A stretch of DNA of 64,000 bases from a virus, in the IMG/VR virus record IMGVR_UViG_3300032401_000002, positions 1 through 64,000 of that record; one strand, 5' to 3'. A model generated the notes under the pieces. It was not told where the DNA came from, made no database searches, and was given only the letters and a program-made list of their open reading frames with translations. The position numbers and the translations under genes are program-made. This document shows, piece after piece, positions 42,408 through 50,755 of the stretch (its first letter is position 1; every line of letters starts with the position of its first letter).

Positions 42408-43675
42408 TAGACTACGTTGGTGATCTTGAAGGTCGAATCCTTGCTCAAGTCAACGCTCATCTCCCACACGGTTGGCTCGTACGACCGAGACTCGATCACG
42501 CCCATGTGGATGAGGTTCTGCGCCTTCATATCCTTGGTCGCATGTACGCCCAGGATGGTGTCCGCCACCTGGCCGATTGAGTCCGACAGTCCGATCTTGG
42601 ATAGGTCGGCCATCTCGTTTAGCCCCGCAGCCTCGCGGTTGAACTGAGCGGCCACGTAGATGGGCATGTGCTGAGTAGCATCCTTGAGATCCTCGCAGAT
42701 GAAAGACACTTCGCGATGGCGCTGATCGACGCTCGCCTTGCGGACGGATTCGATGAACGACAACTGATCGATGTAGAGAGCCTCGGCCCCCAACTCGATA
42801 GCCTCCTGCATCATCTGCTGGACAGTGCGCTCCCCACGAGGGGGTCGTCGGAAGTAGATCTTGTTGGGGTTGTTGAATGCATCGCGCGCAGCCTTATCCA
42901 ACTCACCCAGCGCCGCTGGACTGAGATTGTGGAGCTTGAAGTCTCGGTAGCTCACGCCAGCGATGATGCATGTGTATCGCTCCATCATCTCCTCGGGCGG
43001 CATCTCCAGAGTGTCGAACACCACGCTCCGAGACTCAGTCCAGACAGCGGCAGTTGCTGACCACAGAAGCTGCCAAGACTTGTAGCGCTTGGGTCGAGCG
43101 ATGATGAAGGTAAGCTCGTCTGTCTTGAGACCACCCAGTGACTTGTCAAGCTCTTCGAATCCAAACGTGACTCCCTGGATCGCGCCGTGCTTGAGGCGCT
43201 CGTGGTACTTGTCCACGACCTCGGCAACCTCGGACGAATCCATCGTGTGCTTGCGATCAGCCGTCTCGGCTCGAATGCGATTGAACTCGCTGAGACCAAT
43301 CCGCAGAGCCTCCTCGGGATTGCCCGCGTTGCGCCCCAACGTCGTGATGACGCGCTTCATCTGCTGACGCTGATAGCGCTCTCGCAGCTTCGTGATAACG
43401 TACCCAATCGGGGCGATAGGCGTGTCGAACTCGTCGTACCCCGTCTCCTCTTCGAGCACACCGCGCGACGGAGGCTCACGGTACTCGTCCATGTACGAGA
43501 TGACGAACTCAAGAGCGGTGCGGATACCATCGTCGCTATCACCGATCAGTTCGGACGATAGGCGCTCTTTCCAGATCGCGCGACAGCCTGCCGGGGTGGC
43601 CATGTGATCAAGAAGCTGATCCTCTAGGACAAGTCCGGCGTACTCCTCGACAACGTCTTCCGTCTCGGTCGTCAT
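42407..43675 (-). CDS. DnaB-like replicative helicase
   Basis: 422 residues from ATG 43675 (ATGA overlap with the loader gene). N-terminal DnaB-N-like helices. RecA fold with GFEELDKSLGGLK entry, phosphate loop ARPKRYKS (193-200) where the last Gly of GxGKT is replaced by Tyr, Walker B ALYIDQLSFI, and VAAQFNREAAG. Unwinds DNA at the fork with the adjacent primase and loader. Confidence 0.86.
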   Translation of the reverse strand: MTTETEDVVEEYAGLVLEDQLLDHMATPAGCRAIWKERLSSELIGDSDDGIRTALEFVISYMDEYREPPSRGVLEEETGYDEFDTPIAPIGYVITKLRERYQRQQMKRVITTLGRNAGNPEEALRIGLSEFNRIRAETADRKHTMDSSEVAEVVDKYHERLKHGAIQGVTFGFEELDKSLGGLKTDELTFIIARPKRYKSWQLLWSATAAVWTESRSVVFDTLEMPPEEMMERYTCIIAGVSYRDFKLHNLSPAALGELDKAARDAFNNPNKIYFRRPPRGERTVQQMMQEAIELGAEALYIDQLSFIESVRKASVDQRHREVSFICEDLKDATQHMPIYVAAQFNREAAGLNEMADLSKIGLSDSIGQVADTILGVHATKDMKAQNLIHMGVIESRSYEPTVWEMSVDLSKDSTFKITNVV

Positions 43676-44493
43676 GTGATGGGCCATGCCTCTCCGTTCA
43701 ACTGAAGCTCACGGTTATGAAGGTCGAACTGGTCACTCAGGCGATAGTCAGCCCCGGTCAAGTCGATGGTCAAGTTCTTACCCCAGATGAGTGAGAACAC
43801 TCGGGGGAAGACCTTCTCCAGAACGTCTGGGGTCATGTTGGTTGTGATGATCGTCGGGAAGTCATTGTCAGCACGAGGGCGGATCAGAGCCTCAAGCTCG
43901 TCAGCGAAGAAACGCTTCTGAGCGTCCGAACCCGGCTCGCGCACTTCGTCTAGAACGAGAAGGTCAGCGGTCTGCACACGCTTGATCTTGAACTCGCGCT
44001 CCTTACGATCCTCGATGTCGTAGTACGACTTGACTTCGTAGAAGGGTGCGAACCATCCGTCCACGCCGGACTTGACGAGGCGCTTCAGAGTCGAAGTAGC
44101 TCCCCATGTCTTGCCGGTGCCCAGCCCCGACGAGAAGAACGTCAACCCCTCGCCATTCAGACCACCGCGCTCGAAGTTGGCGACGTAGTAGTCCATCGCC
44201 TCTTTGGCTTCACGCTGATTATCTGTGTCGGTTGGCCACTCTGCCCAGATGAGCTTCTGGTACCTGATCGGGATGTTGTGCAGGAAGTAGAGCATCGACA
44301 GACGCAGCGCGACATGGATGCCGCCCGGCCCGACTGGGCACTCGTACTCCTTCCCCTGATAGGCATACCGACCCTCGTTGAGACAGACCGGGCACACCTT
44401 CCCGGACTGTGTCTTGGACACATATCCGGGATGGCGCTCGATCTGCTCAAGCTGAGAGTCAGTGAAGGTCGTCTTGAAGTCGGCGGGGATCAC
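43672..44493 (-). CDS. DnaC/IstB-like helicase loader ATPase
   Basis: 273 residues from GTG 44493 (GTGA overlap). An N-terminal Cys pair (CPVCLNEG) is followed by AAA+ motifs: Walker A SGLGTGKT (122-129), Walker B LLVLDEV, sensor 1 TIITTN. This arrangement is typical of DnaC/DnaI loaders that place DnaB on DNA, and the helicase gene follows immediately. A TACACT box 6 nt before the GTG could add leaderless expression. Confidence 0.85.
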   Translation of the reverse strand: MIPADFKTTFTDSQLEQIERHPGYVSKTQSGKVCPVCLNEGRYAYQGKEYECPVGPGGIHVALRLSMLYFLHNIPIRYQKLIWAEWPTDTDNQREAKEAMDYYVANFERGGLNGEGLTFFSSGLGTGKTWGATSTLKRLVKSGVDGWFAPFYEVKSYYDIEDRKEREFKIKRVQTADLLVLDEVREPGSDAQKRFFADELEALIRPRADNDFPTIITTNMTPDVLEKVFPRVFSLIWGKNLTIDLTGADYRLSDQFDLHNRELQLNGEAWPIT

Positions 44494-45212
44494 TCGCTAA
44501 GTGTAGCTGATGCGTCGAGTAGCAGCGACTCGTCCTCTTCCACTTGTGCGATTTCTGTGATCTCCTGAACACCGTTCTCGGCGATGTCCGTGATCGTCTG
44601 GTGCATGAACGCCGCGCGCTCCTCGACCGTAGGCTGATCGAGACGCTGGAGCCGGATGCCGAAGTTCTGGAAGATCATCTGAAGCGCATCGTCCAGTCGG
44701 TTGTTGTAGTTGGCCTCGTCGTCGTTCGCGCCTGGTAGGATCAGGCCCGCCGTCTTGGGGATGTAGAAGGCGAACGAGTACCTGAAGGTGCTCAGGAACA
44801 GATACGTCAACTGCGTCATGGCGATCTGCTGAACCTGTAGCTGCTGCTGCTGCTGCTCGGTCTGGATACCCCGCAGGATGTTCTCCATGTTGACTCCGGT
44901 GTGGGCCATGTTGTCCAGGGCCGTACCCAGTGTGATGAAGTTCTGCTTCGCGTAGAGGTACGCCTGCTCCTGCTCGTAGCGGCGCATGAAGATCCTCAGA
45001 TCCTCCTTCCATCCACCGAAGAGTCCAACCGCCTGGTTGAGATCTTCGAGAATGGCATTGCCTCCGTTGGGGATCACATTGAGACCCTTAACGGTCTGCT
45101 CTTCGAACCACGATGCCGAGAGATCCTTGTATGCCTCGGCTACCGCCTGCTTGCCACTGTCGGGTGCCCCAACCAACGCGATGGCGATTGGGAACTCAAG
45201 TGCTGTGCTCAT
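44490..45212 (-). CDS. P-loop protein of the replication cluster
   Basis: 240 residues. GAPDSGKQ near the N-terminus is a P-loop. A Gln-rich helical middle (TEQQQQQLQVQQ) and acidic C-terminus follow. No second catalytic motif could be assigned. Coupled by 4-nt overlaps to both neighbours, so it works with or is co-produced with the loader. Confidence 0.68.
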   Translation of the reverse strand: MSTALEFPIAIALVGAPDSGKQAVAEAYKDLSASWFEEQTVKGLNVIPNGGNAILEDLNQAVGLFGGWKEDLRIFMRRYEQEQAYLYAKQNFITLGTALDNMAHTGVNMENILRGIQTEQQQQQLQVQQIAMTQLTYLFLSTFRYSFAFYIPKTAGLILPGANDDEANYNNRLDDALQMIFQNFGIRLQRLDQPTVEERAAFMHQTITDIAENGVQEITEIAQVEEDESLLLDASATLSE

Positions 45213-45892
45213 ACTTCGTCTTCCTCCTTGGCTACCTTGATCGGTAGCAGTCTAACCTGGGGCGTCCCAGGAGTGCTGTACTTCTGGAACATCCACAGAA
45301 GTTCGGGGTACTTGGCGATTGCCGCCTCGGCCTTGTCTTCGTCCAAGGTGTACGTCGTGTGTGTCTCGACCTTGATCGTATCGAGCGCGGCATGGTACAC
45401 ATCGTCATCGATGAGAACACCTTCGTCTTCATCGGCGTCGAGGAACTCCCACATCTCCTTGGCCAAGAACTCGGCTCCGACCATGGCTATCGTACGACCA
45501 TACCGCTTGCCGTCCACCGTGAACTCGAACTTCTTGAGCGTCTCGTTCTCCTCAAGCGTGATGACCGCTTGCTCAGCGTCGGGAAGGATACCCACGACGC
45601 GCCACTCGGGATATTCACGAGCGGCCCACTTCTCGTAGTCCCAGTCGAACGGAGCCAACGTGTCATTGGTAACCGTGACCACCTGACGAAGCAGTTCGAC
45701 TTCATCTCGAACCACTGCCGTCATTAGTTCGAGCATCGGCCCCTTCACCTGGGTCTTGACCTTCGCCGCTTCCTTCTCTTCGGCGTCCGCCTTGCCATAG
45801 CTCTTGGCTAGCTCGTATAGCTCGTCACGAGAGGATGGGTCTTGACTGAGATCCGACTCGATCTCAACAGGGGCTGCCTTGAATCTAGCCAT
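45209..45892 (-). CDS. Hypothetical 227-residue protein
   Basis: An acidic N-terminus, then mixed alpha/beta with repeated acidic loops (LDADEDEGVLIDDD). Coupled by overlaps to neighbours in the replication operon. No family recognised. Confidence 0.67.
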   Translation of the reverse strand: MARFKAAPVEIESDLSQDPSSRDELYELAKSYGKADAEEKEAAKVKTQVKGPMLELMTAVVRDEVELLRQVVTVTNDTLAPFDWDYEKWAAREYPEWRVVGILPDAEQAVITLEENETLKKFEFTVDGKRYGRTIAMVGAEFLAKEMWEFLDADEDEGVLIDDDVYHAALDTIKVETHTTYTLDEDKAEAAIAKYPELLWMFQKYSTPGTPQVRLLPIKVAKEEDEV

Positions 45893-46190
45893 TGATCACT
45901 ACCACCTTTGTCGGCCCTCCACACTCAGGGCAGATTCTGTCTCTCTGTTGATCGGTCGTTTGGGGCTGAGAGTCAAGCTCCGACCAGTTGCAAATCTGTT
46001 CCAAGGCTTCTCTCTGGTGCCTACATCGGCCACGAAACTCATAGCCAGGGCACTCACAGACAGCCTCTGCTTCGTTTCGATCCCATGGTGGGAGAGTGAC
46101 CAAGTAGTAGGCCGACTCATCTGTAGCCGAAGGCACAGCAACCTCTTGCCAGCCTCCCAGCATCGAGCACTCTTGAATCACCTGTGACAT
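45885..46190 (-). CDS. Small SWIM-finger plus zinc-ribbon protein
   Basis: 101 residues from ATG 46190, 7 nt after TGG-TAAGCT, with no good ribosome binding site. VCECPGYEFRGRCRHQ is a CxC...CxH SWIM finger and CPECGGP a terminal ribbon half. It is the first gene of the long leftward replication operon. Possible nucleic-acid or protein-binding regulator. Confidence 0.7.
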   Translation of the reverse strand: MSQVIQECSMLGGWQEVAVPSATDESAYYLVTLPPWDRNEAEAVCECPGYEFRGRCRHQREALEQICNWSELDSQPQTTDQQRDRICPECGGPTKVVVING

Positions 46191-46551
46191 CCTACTCAGC
46201 TTACCAGGGTGCCCACTAGGCAGTACCGTCACCTACGTAACCATACGGCTCCATGGCGGGAAAGGTTTCGTAGGGAGCCAAGAAACCCCTGCAAATGACC
46301 ACTTTACGCAGCGCGCGAAAGTTACGTAGGTTTGGCGTGAATCCCTTGTTGAGAATAGTTCTCATTAGGTTCCCCCGTCACCCCCTCCAGATTCTTGAAT
46401 CTCTGGATTCTCTGTGCGCTTCTCGCTTTCCTTCAAGATCATCAGATAACCATAATGGTCTCTTTATCGACACAAATCGCGAACAACTTTAGAAACGAGA
46501 AGAGGCCCCTCCTGGAGCCTCTTCAACGTTCGCGGGATGTACCCTGACGGG
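46191..46551. other. Intergenic regulatory region with inverted repeats
   Basis: No gene is seen. It holds the extended -10 (minus strand TAAGCT 46203-46198) for the replication operon. An 11-bp inverted repeat pair ACCTACGTAAC (46231-46241) / GTTACGTAGGT (46321-46331) is present, as is GAGAA-TAG-TTCTC (46351-46363), followed by an AT-richer stretch. Candidate operator or replication origin. Confidence 0.5.
46500..46523 (-). terminator. Terminator hairpin
   Basis: AAGAGGC/GCCTCTT arms, 7 bp, around a short C/G-rich loop, placed just after the small membrane protein gene on the minus strand; TTCTCGTTTCT follows in that direction. Confidence 0.6.
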
Positions 46552-46758
46552 CTACTCCCCCGGATCTGCTCCGTACCGCAGCCACTTCTCAGCAGCCACG
46601 AGGGCAGGGGTCACAACAGCAAGAACTACCCACTGATACCCTGACGGGACAATCGAGAGGACATCTGGGCTAGATACCCAGGTGATCAGCGCAGCAACAC
46701 CTAGAGCACCTAGGGTACGCGCGAAGCGGAGTAGAACAGTCTTGGTCTTTGCGGTCAT
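46552..46758 (-). CDS. Small two-helix membrane protein (holin-like)
   Basis: 68 residues from ATG 46758 with CAGGAGG upstream. Two hydrophobic helices (LGALGVAALITWVS and WVVLAVVTPALVAAEKW) separated by a short Pro/Gly turn, basic start and acidic end. Size and topology fit a class II holin, but no lysis gene is adjacent, so the role is unproven. Confidence 0.6.
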   Translation of the reverse strand: MTAKTKTVLLRFARTLGALGVAALITWVSSPDVLSIVPSGYQWVVLAVVTPALVAAEKWLRYGADPGE

Positions 46759-46933
46759 GAAACCTCCTGGATTGAACAATGTGGTCACCAGTTAGGGGGG
46801 TGCAGTTTGCTCATTTAGGGTATCGATTTCCGCCTAGCGAGGGGTCTGGTAAGATAACATTTGGGTCATCCTCCAAAGCGTTGCGGAGCTTCACCTTACT
46901 CTACACACAGACATATTCGAAAGACAGGGAAGA

Positions 46934-48808
46934 GTGACCTCTAGTACCTTGATCGGCTCTGATAGCCGACAAATCCTTCAAGACTTGGTGCATTATCGCA
47001 CCTACGCAGGAACCCAGCAGAACGGTAAGAAAGAGACTCGCGAGCAAGTCATCGACAGAGTCCGGGACATGCACCAGACGATGTTCCCGTGGTTCTCGGA
47101 CGAAATCGCTGATGTCTTCCAGGAGGTTTACGCAGGACGGACAGTTCCTTCTATGCGTACCATGCAATTCGGTGGGATGCCCATCTTCAGAAGCAACGCG
47201 CGAGGGTACAACTGTGCCTTTGCTGCGCTGACCTCTTGGAAGGACTTCGCCGACATGTTCTGGCTCCTGATGAACGGAGTCGGCACTGGCTATTCCGTCC
47301 AGCAGCATCACATCGACCAGCTACCCGTGGTTCACGCATTCGAGGGGCAGACATTCACGGTGCCCGACTCGAAGGAGGGTTGGGCTGATGGAATCGTCGC
47401 TCTGCTCGCGAACCCCCAGGTCAAGATCATCACCGACCTGATTCGGCCCAAGGGTGCCCCGATCTCATCTGGTGGTACAGCCTCAGGCCCTGAGTCGTTG
47501 TCGGAGATGTACGAGAAAGTGAGAGCGATTCTCATTAGTGCTGTGGGCCGCAAGCTCACGTCACTGGAGTGCTTTGATGTCATGTGTCACATCGCAGACG
47601 TGGTTGTAGTCGGAGGCGTTCGACGCGCGGCAACAATTGCTCTCTTCGACGCTGACGACAACTCTATGCTCTCGGCCAAGCAAGGATCATGGTGGGAAGA
47701 CAACGCCCAGCGCATGAGGGCTAACATCTCAGCCGTCCTGGTTCGGAGCGATCCTAACTTTGAGACCAAGCTCCGTCACATCCTGGATATGTGCTTCAAG
47801 TCCAACTGCGGGGAGCCGGGCGTGTCGTTGACAAATGACAGGGAGTACGGATTTAACCCCTGCCATGAGATCAGCCTGCGTGATGGCCAGATGTGCAACT
47901 TGACTGAAGTCAACGCGGCGGCTTGCTCTACCGAAGCAGAGTTCTTCGACGCGGTGTCTTCGGCAGCAGCCATTGGCACGCTTCAGGCTGCCTACACAAA
48001 CTTCGAGTACCTTCAGCCGAAGTGGAAGAAGAACTGCGAGCTTGACGCTCTTCTCGGAGTTAGCATCACCGGCCAAGCTGCCGCGTGGGATCTGTTGACC
48101 CCTGAGGTCTTGGCGCGTGGAGCCGAAGAAGCCGCTCGTGTCAATCGCGAATGGGCACAGAAGCTGGGTATCAACTACGCCGCGCGGGTGACCACGACGA
48201 AGCCTTCTGGTTCTACTTCTGCGTGGTGGGGAACGACCAGTGGTATTCATGCCGCTCACTCCCCATACTACCTCCGTCGAGTTCGCGTTGACCGCAAGGA
48301 TGCATTCGGTCAGCACCTGATCGAGGCGTACGGCGAAGGCGAGGCCGAGTCGGGTTCCTTCGTGGAGTCGGACGCTTACGCGCCTGAGAACATCATCGTG
48401 ACGGTGCCCGTCCACATGAACGGGGCGATCTATCGCGAAGGCGAGACAGCTATCGCACTGATGGAGCGCTCGAAGCACATCTTCGAGAATTGGATCATGC
48501 CCGGCCACAGCACTGGCCCGAATCCTCACAACGTTAGCTTGACCGTGAGCTACCGACCCGAAGAGCAGGCAGAGATCACCGAGTGGATGGTAGACAACTC
48601 CGACTCATGGGCTGGCATCAGTCTCCTGCCCTACGACGGTGGCAACTATACCCAAGCTCCATTCGAAGAGATCAGCGAGCACGAGTTCTTCCAGTGGCTC
48701 AAGAAGGTACCAAGCGTTGTGGACTTTGGAGTCATCGACTTCACAGCACAAGTGGATGAGCGGTTGGGCGAGCTTGCATGCTTCGGCGGACAGTGCGAGG
48801 TCATCTGA
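46934..48808 (+). CDS. nrdJ: Class II (adenosylcobalamin-dependent) ribonucleotide reductase
   Basis: 624 residues from GTG 46934 with AGGGAAG upstream. RNR barrel landmarks: YNCAFAAL (Cys near 93), GVGTGYSV, NPCHEI (about 311) followed by GQMCNLTEV, TTTKPSGSTS phosphate-binding region, and a C-terminal CFGGQC redox pair. Single-subunit monomeric class II type. Converts ribonucleotides to deoxyribonucleotides using B12. The thioredoxin gene follows directly as its electron donor. Confidence 0.92.
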   Translation: MTSSTLIGSDSRQILQDLVHYRTYAGTQQNGKKETREQVIDRVRDMHQTMFPWFSDEIADVFQEVYAGRTVPSMRTMQFGGMPIFRSNARGYNCAFAALTSWKDFADMFWLLMNGVGTGYSVQQHHIDQLPVVHAFEGQTFTVPDSKEGWADGIVALLANPQVKIITDLIRPKGAPISSGGTASGPESLSEMYEKVRAILISAVGRKLTSLECFDVMCHIADVVVVGGVRRAATIALFDADDNSMLSAKQGSWWEDNAQRMRANISAVLVRSDPNFETKLRHILDMCFKSNCGEPGVSLTNDREYGFNPCHEISLRDGQMCNLTEVNAAACSTEAEFFDAVSSAAAIGTLQAAYTNFEYLQPKWKKNCELDALLGVSITGQAAAWDLLTPEVLARGAEEAARVNREWAQKLGINYAARVTTTKPSGSTSAWWGTTSGIHAAHSPYYLRRVRVDRKDAFGQHLIEAYGEGEAESGSFVESDAYAPENIIVTVPVHMNGAIYREGETAIALMERSKHIFENWIMPGHSTGPNPHNVSLTVSYRPEEQAEITEWMVDNSDSWAGISLLPYDGGNYTQAPFEEISEHEFFQWLKKVPSVVDFGVIDFTAQVDERLGELACFGGQCEVI

Positions 48809-49095
48809 TGAACCTCAAGCAAGAGATCCGTCACGGCGAGGTCATCATCGACTTCTATGCTGAGTGGTGTGGCCCGTGCCACGCCGTGGCCCCTGTCCTT
48901 GACAAGGTCAGCCTTGACACGGGCATCAAGATCGTCAAGGTAGACATTGACGCCGAGCGCGAGATCAGCGAGACGTTCGGGGTTGTGTCCATCCCGACGA
49001 TGGTCTACATGATCAATGGAGACGAACAGGCTCGCGTCACTGGCGCTCTCCCTAAGGACAAGTTGATGGCTGCTTTGGGGATCATCGGCACGTAG
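48808..49095 (+). CDS. Thioredoxin
   Basis: 95 residues; ATG overlaps the RNR stop (TGATG). Active site AEWCGPCHA, conserved VDIDAE and cis-Pro in SIPTMVY. Likely reduces the ribonucleotide reductase. Confidence 0.93.
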   Translation: MNLKQEIRHGEVIIDFYAEWCGPCHAVAPVLDKVSLDTGIKIVKVDIDAEREISETFGVVSIPTMVYMINGDEQARVTGALPKDKLMAALGIIGT

Positions 49096-49097
49096 GG

Positions 49098-49127
49098 TTG
49101 ACTGCCTTGTGGGTCGTGTGCTACAGT
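49098..49127 (+). promoter_or_regulatory. Promoter of the stable-RNA region
   Basis: TTGACT (49098-49103), 18-nt spacer ending in TGC, TACAGT (49122-49127). It lies just after the thioredoxin stop and heads the RNA region. Confidence 0.75.
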
Positions 49128-49139
49128 TAGACCTCAAGT

Positions 49140-49240
49140 GTGAAGCGCCTCTGCTAACGAGGCACCGAGATCGGGAACGCCCTCTCTGACCCCCTCGGTG
49201 AAAGAAAGAGAGGGCCGTGGCCCCGTGGAGACGGGGCAAA
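49140..49240 (+). ncRNA. Structured leader of the RNA region
   Basis: No ORF. Successive hairpins: GCCTC/GAGGC, GCCCTCTCT/AGAGAGGGC (9 bp) and GCCCCGT-GGAG-ACGGGGC (7 bp) followed by AAAGATTTC. Could be an attenuator or processing leader. Confidence 0.4.
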
Positions 49241-49243
49241 GAT

Positions 49244-49273
49244 TTCAACTGCTTCTGAACCGTGTACTATAAT
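49244..49273 (+). promoter_or_regulatory. Internal promoter TTCAAC-N18-TATAAT
   Basis: A perfect TATAAT -10 (49268-49273) with a weaker TTCAAC -35 at 18 bp. It heads the ncRNA unit below. Confidence 0.6.
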
Positions 49274-49279
49274 TTGGGG

Positions 49280-49471
49280 GCAAGCAGTTACTGAAGGTAT
49301 ACCGATGGTGTAGTTTGCCATCTGATCGCCTGGCTCTTCGGAGCAGGGAGATACATAGTTCGGGTAGCCCATCTGGCGCAGCATTGCTACGGGGATCGCA
49401 ACCGAGGCAGATGCCGAACGAAGTAGAGTTTCGAGACTGGGGGTCGATCCCCAAGGTTGGCCCCCAGTCTC
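49280..49471 (+). ncRNA. Candidate small structured RNA
   Basis: About 190 nt from a TATAAT promoter to a perfect 11-bp hairpin. It has no convincing ORF and no tRNA shape. Visible helices: GATGG/CCATC, a UUCG-capped hairpin (49329-49347) and CATCTG/CAGATG (49370-49413). It precedes the first tRNA. Family unknown. Confidence 0.5.
49433..49471 (+). terminator. Perfect 11-bp hairpin
   Basis: GAGACTGGGGG (49433-49443) pairs with CCCCCAGTCTC (49461-49471), followed by AAAGTTTATC. Terminator or processing stem before the first tRNA. Confidence 0.55.
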
Positions 49472-49483
49472 AAAGTTTATCGT

Positions 49484-49555
49484 CGCGGATTGGAGCAGTG
49501 GTAGCTCGCTAGGCTCATAACCTAGAGGTCGTTGGTTCGAATCCATCATCCGCTA
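49484..49555 (+). tRNA. tRNA-Met(CAT), initiator-like
   Basis: Loop CTCATAA. Position 1-72 is an unpaired C/T and the D stem begins GAGC (A11:U24), two hallmarks of bacterial initiator tRNA. The anticodon stem has GG rather than GGG. No encoded CCA. Confidence 0.9.
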
Positions 49556-49920
49556 TGAGGCCACCGCCCTAATACCCACGGGTAGTCGGGTTGTGCTGGC
49601 CTCTCTAGCTCAGGTGTATAACAGGACGGCTTGCCGTCTGAGGCCACCTGGGAACGGGTACGGGGTGGAGGCTGGTCGCCGTCTGCTTGTGGTGTAGCGT
49701 CGTCTTCGGACGGGGTGTAATCCGCAGGTTTGATATAGAGCAGTCCCACTCCGTCCCACCTATCCCTTTCTAGCTCACACAAGACTGTCGCGAAAGCGGC
49801 ACCACACGCGCATCTATGCGCGGATTGAGCAGGGTGGCACACAACCTTGACCAAAAGAGTGTGTCTGCGCATGAGATCGCAGGAACCATCTCACGGGCAT
49901 GGCCCGTTACAGCCATACTA
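49556..49920 (+). other. 365-nt spacer with tRNA-like and hairpin elements
   Basis: 49599-49671 can form an acceptor-like GCCTCT/GGAGGC pairing around a TAGCTCAG D-arm-like segment, but has no T-loop. Strong hairpins CGTC-TTCG-GACG and CGCGCAT-CT-ATGCGCG follow. Probably a decayed tRNA and processing stems. Confidence 0.35.
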
Positions 49921-49994
49921 CAGCGTGTAGCTCAGTCTGGTAGAGTGTCCGTCTGGGGGACGGAGAGTCGAGGGTTCGAGTCCCTCCACGCTGA
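49921..49994 (+). tRNA. tRNA-Pro(GGG)
   Basis: Full cloverleaf, loop CTGGGGG, acceptor CAGCGTG/CACGCTG. First of three adjacent Pro isoacceptors. No CCA. Confidence 0.95.
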
Positions 49995-50002
49995 TAGCAT
50001 GA

Positions 50003-50078
50003 CTGGATGTAGCTCAGTTTGGTTCAGAGTACCCGATTCGGATTCGGGGAGTCGGAGGTTCGAATCCTCCCATCCAGA
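50003..50078 (+). tRNA. tRNA-Pro(CGG)
   Basis: Loop TTCGGAT, acceptor CTGGATG/CATCCAG, T arm GGAGG-TTCGAAT-CCTCC. No CCA. Confidence 0.95.
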
Positions 50079-50082
50079 TAGA

Positions 50083-50157
50083 CAGGTCGTAGCTCAGTCT
50101 GGTAAGAGTGCCCGCCTTGGACGCGGGGAGTCGGTGGTTCGAATCCACCCGGCCTGA
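50083..50157 (+). tRNA. tRNA-Pro(TGG)
   Basis: Loop CTTGGAC, acceptor CAGGTCG/CGGCCTG. No CCA. Confidence 0.95.
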
Positions 50158-50391
50158 TACCTCCTATCCTGAGGGGGAACCCCGCGTTGACCGTGGGATC
50201 GTAAGCGCGTCTCGGCGCTCGTGGAAACTACCCGGACATAGGCGGGCAAGTCTGCGAGAACAACCTGGGGCGAAGCGCGTACCCTGCGCGAGCGGTTAAC
50301 AGAGCACAAGGTTTACATGGTTCGGCTCGTCGTGATGGTCTGTCGCGCTCCTTGTGCCGCGCGATGGATGGCAGGCCATCCTGAGCAACTT

Positions 50392-50755
50392 GGGCATGCC
50401 CGGTTTCGACAGTCGTGTATGGGCAATGAGATGCAGCGGGTCGCGGCCTTATCGCGCCAAGCCTTGGACAGGGCAACCACATGCAGACGACAACATCGTC
50501 TCCACGGACTACATCGACAACGGCATCGCCGCTCTCGAAGACTTCCTCGCGGAAGCGTCCCTCGTCACGGTCTAGCGAGTACCAATAGACCGCTGTGTCG
50601 CCCAGCTTAGGCGACTGACTGCTCGGAAAGTGACGAGTTGACCCGGAGAGGGAAAGTCCTCTGCCCTGGTGGAGGGCACACAGCCCCCAAAGAAGCTGCT
50701 AGAAGTCTTGTTGTAACCGCTCGGTTGGACGAGGGTTCGACTCCCTCCATGTCCA
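50392..50755 (+). ncRNA. ssrA: tmRNA (SsrA) with a 30-residue proteolysis tag
   Basis: 364 nt. The 5' end GGGCATG pairs with CATGTCC at the 3' end (G-U at pair 3). The 5' part has the conserved GGTTTCGAC of tmRNA D-regions and the 3' part a T arm GAGGG-TTCGACT-CCCTC. The tag reading frame probably resumes at GCA 50483 and ends at TAG 50573-50575. It encodes 30 residues beginning ADDN and ending SLVTV instead of the usual LAA. It rescues stalled ribosomes together with host SmpB. No encoded CCA. Confidence 0.88.

Noticed and set aside
47729-48529. 266-codon minus-strand ORF inside the ribonucleotide reductase gene
   Set aside because: Antisense shadow of a well-supported gene.
49546-49872. 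108-codon minus-strand ORF with CxC pairs opposite the spacer after the first tRNA
   Set aside because: It lies on the opposite strand of the RNA region, has no ribosome binding site or -10 box at the start, and its codons cross hairpins of the plus-strand RNA. GC-rich random frame is the simpler view.
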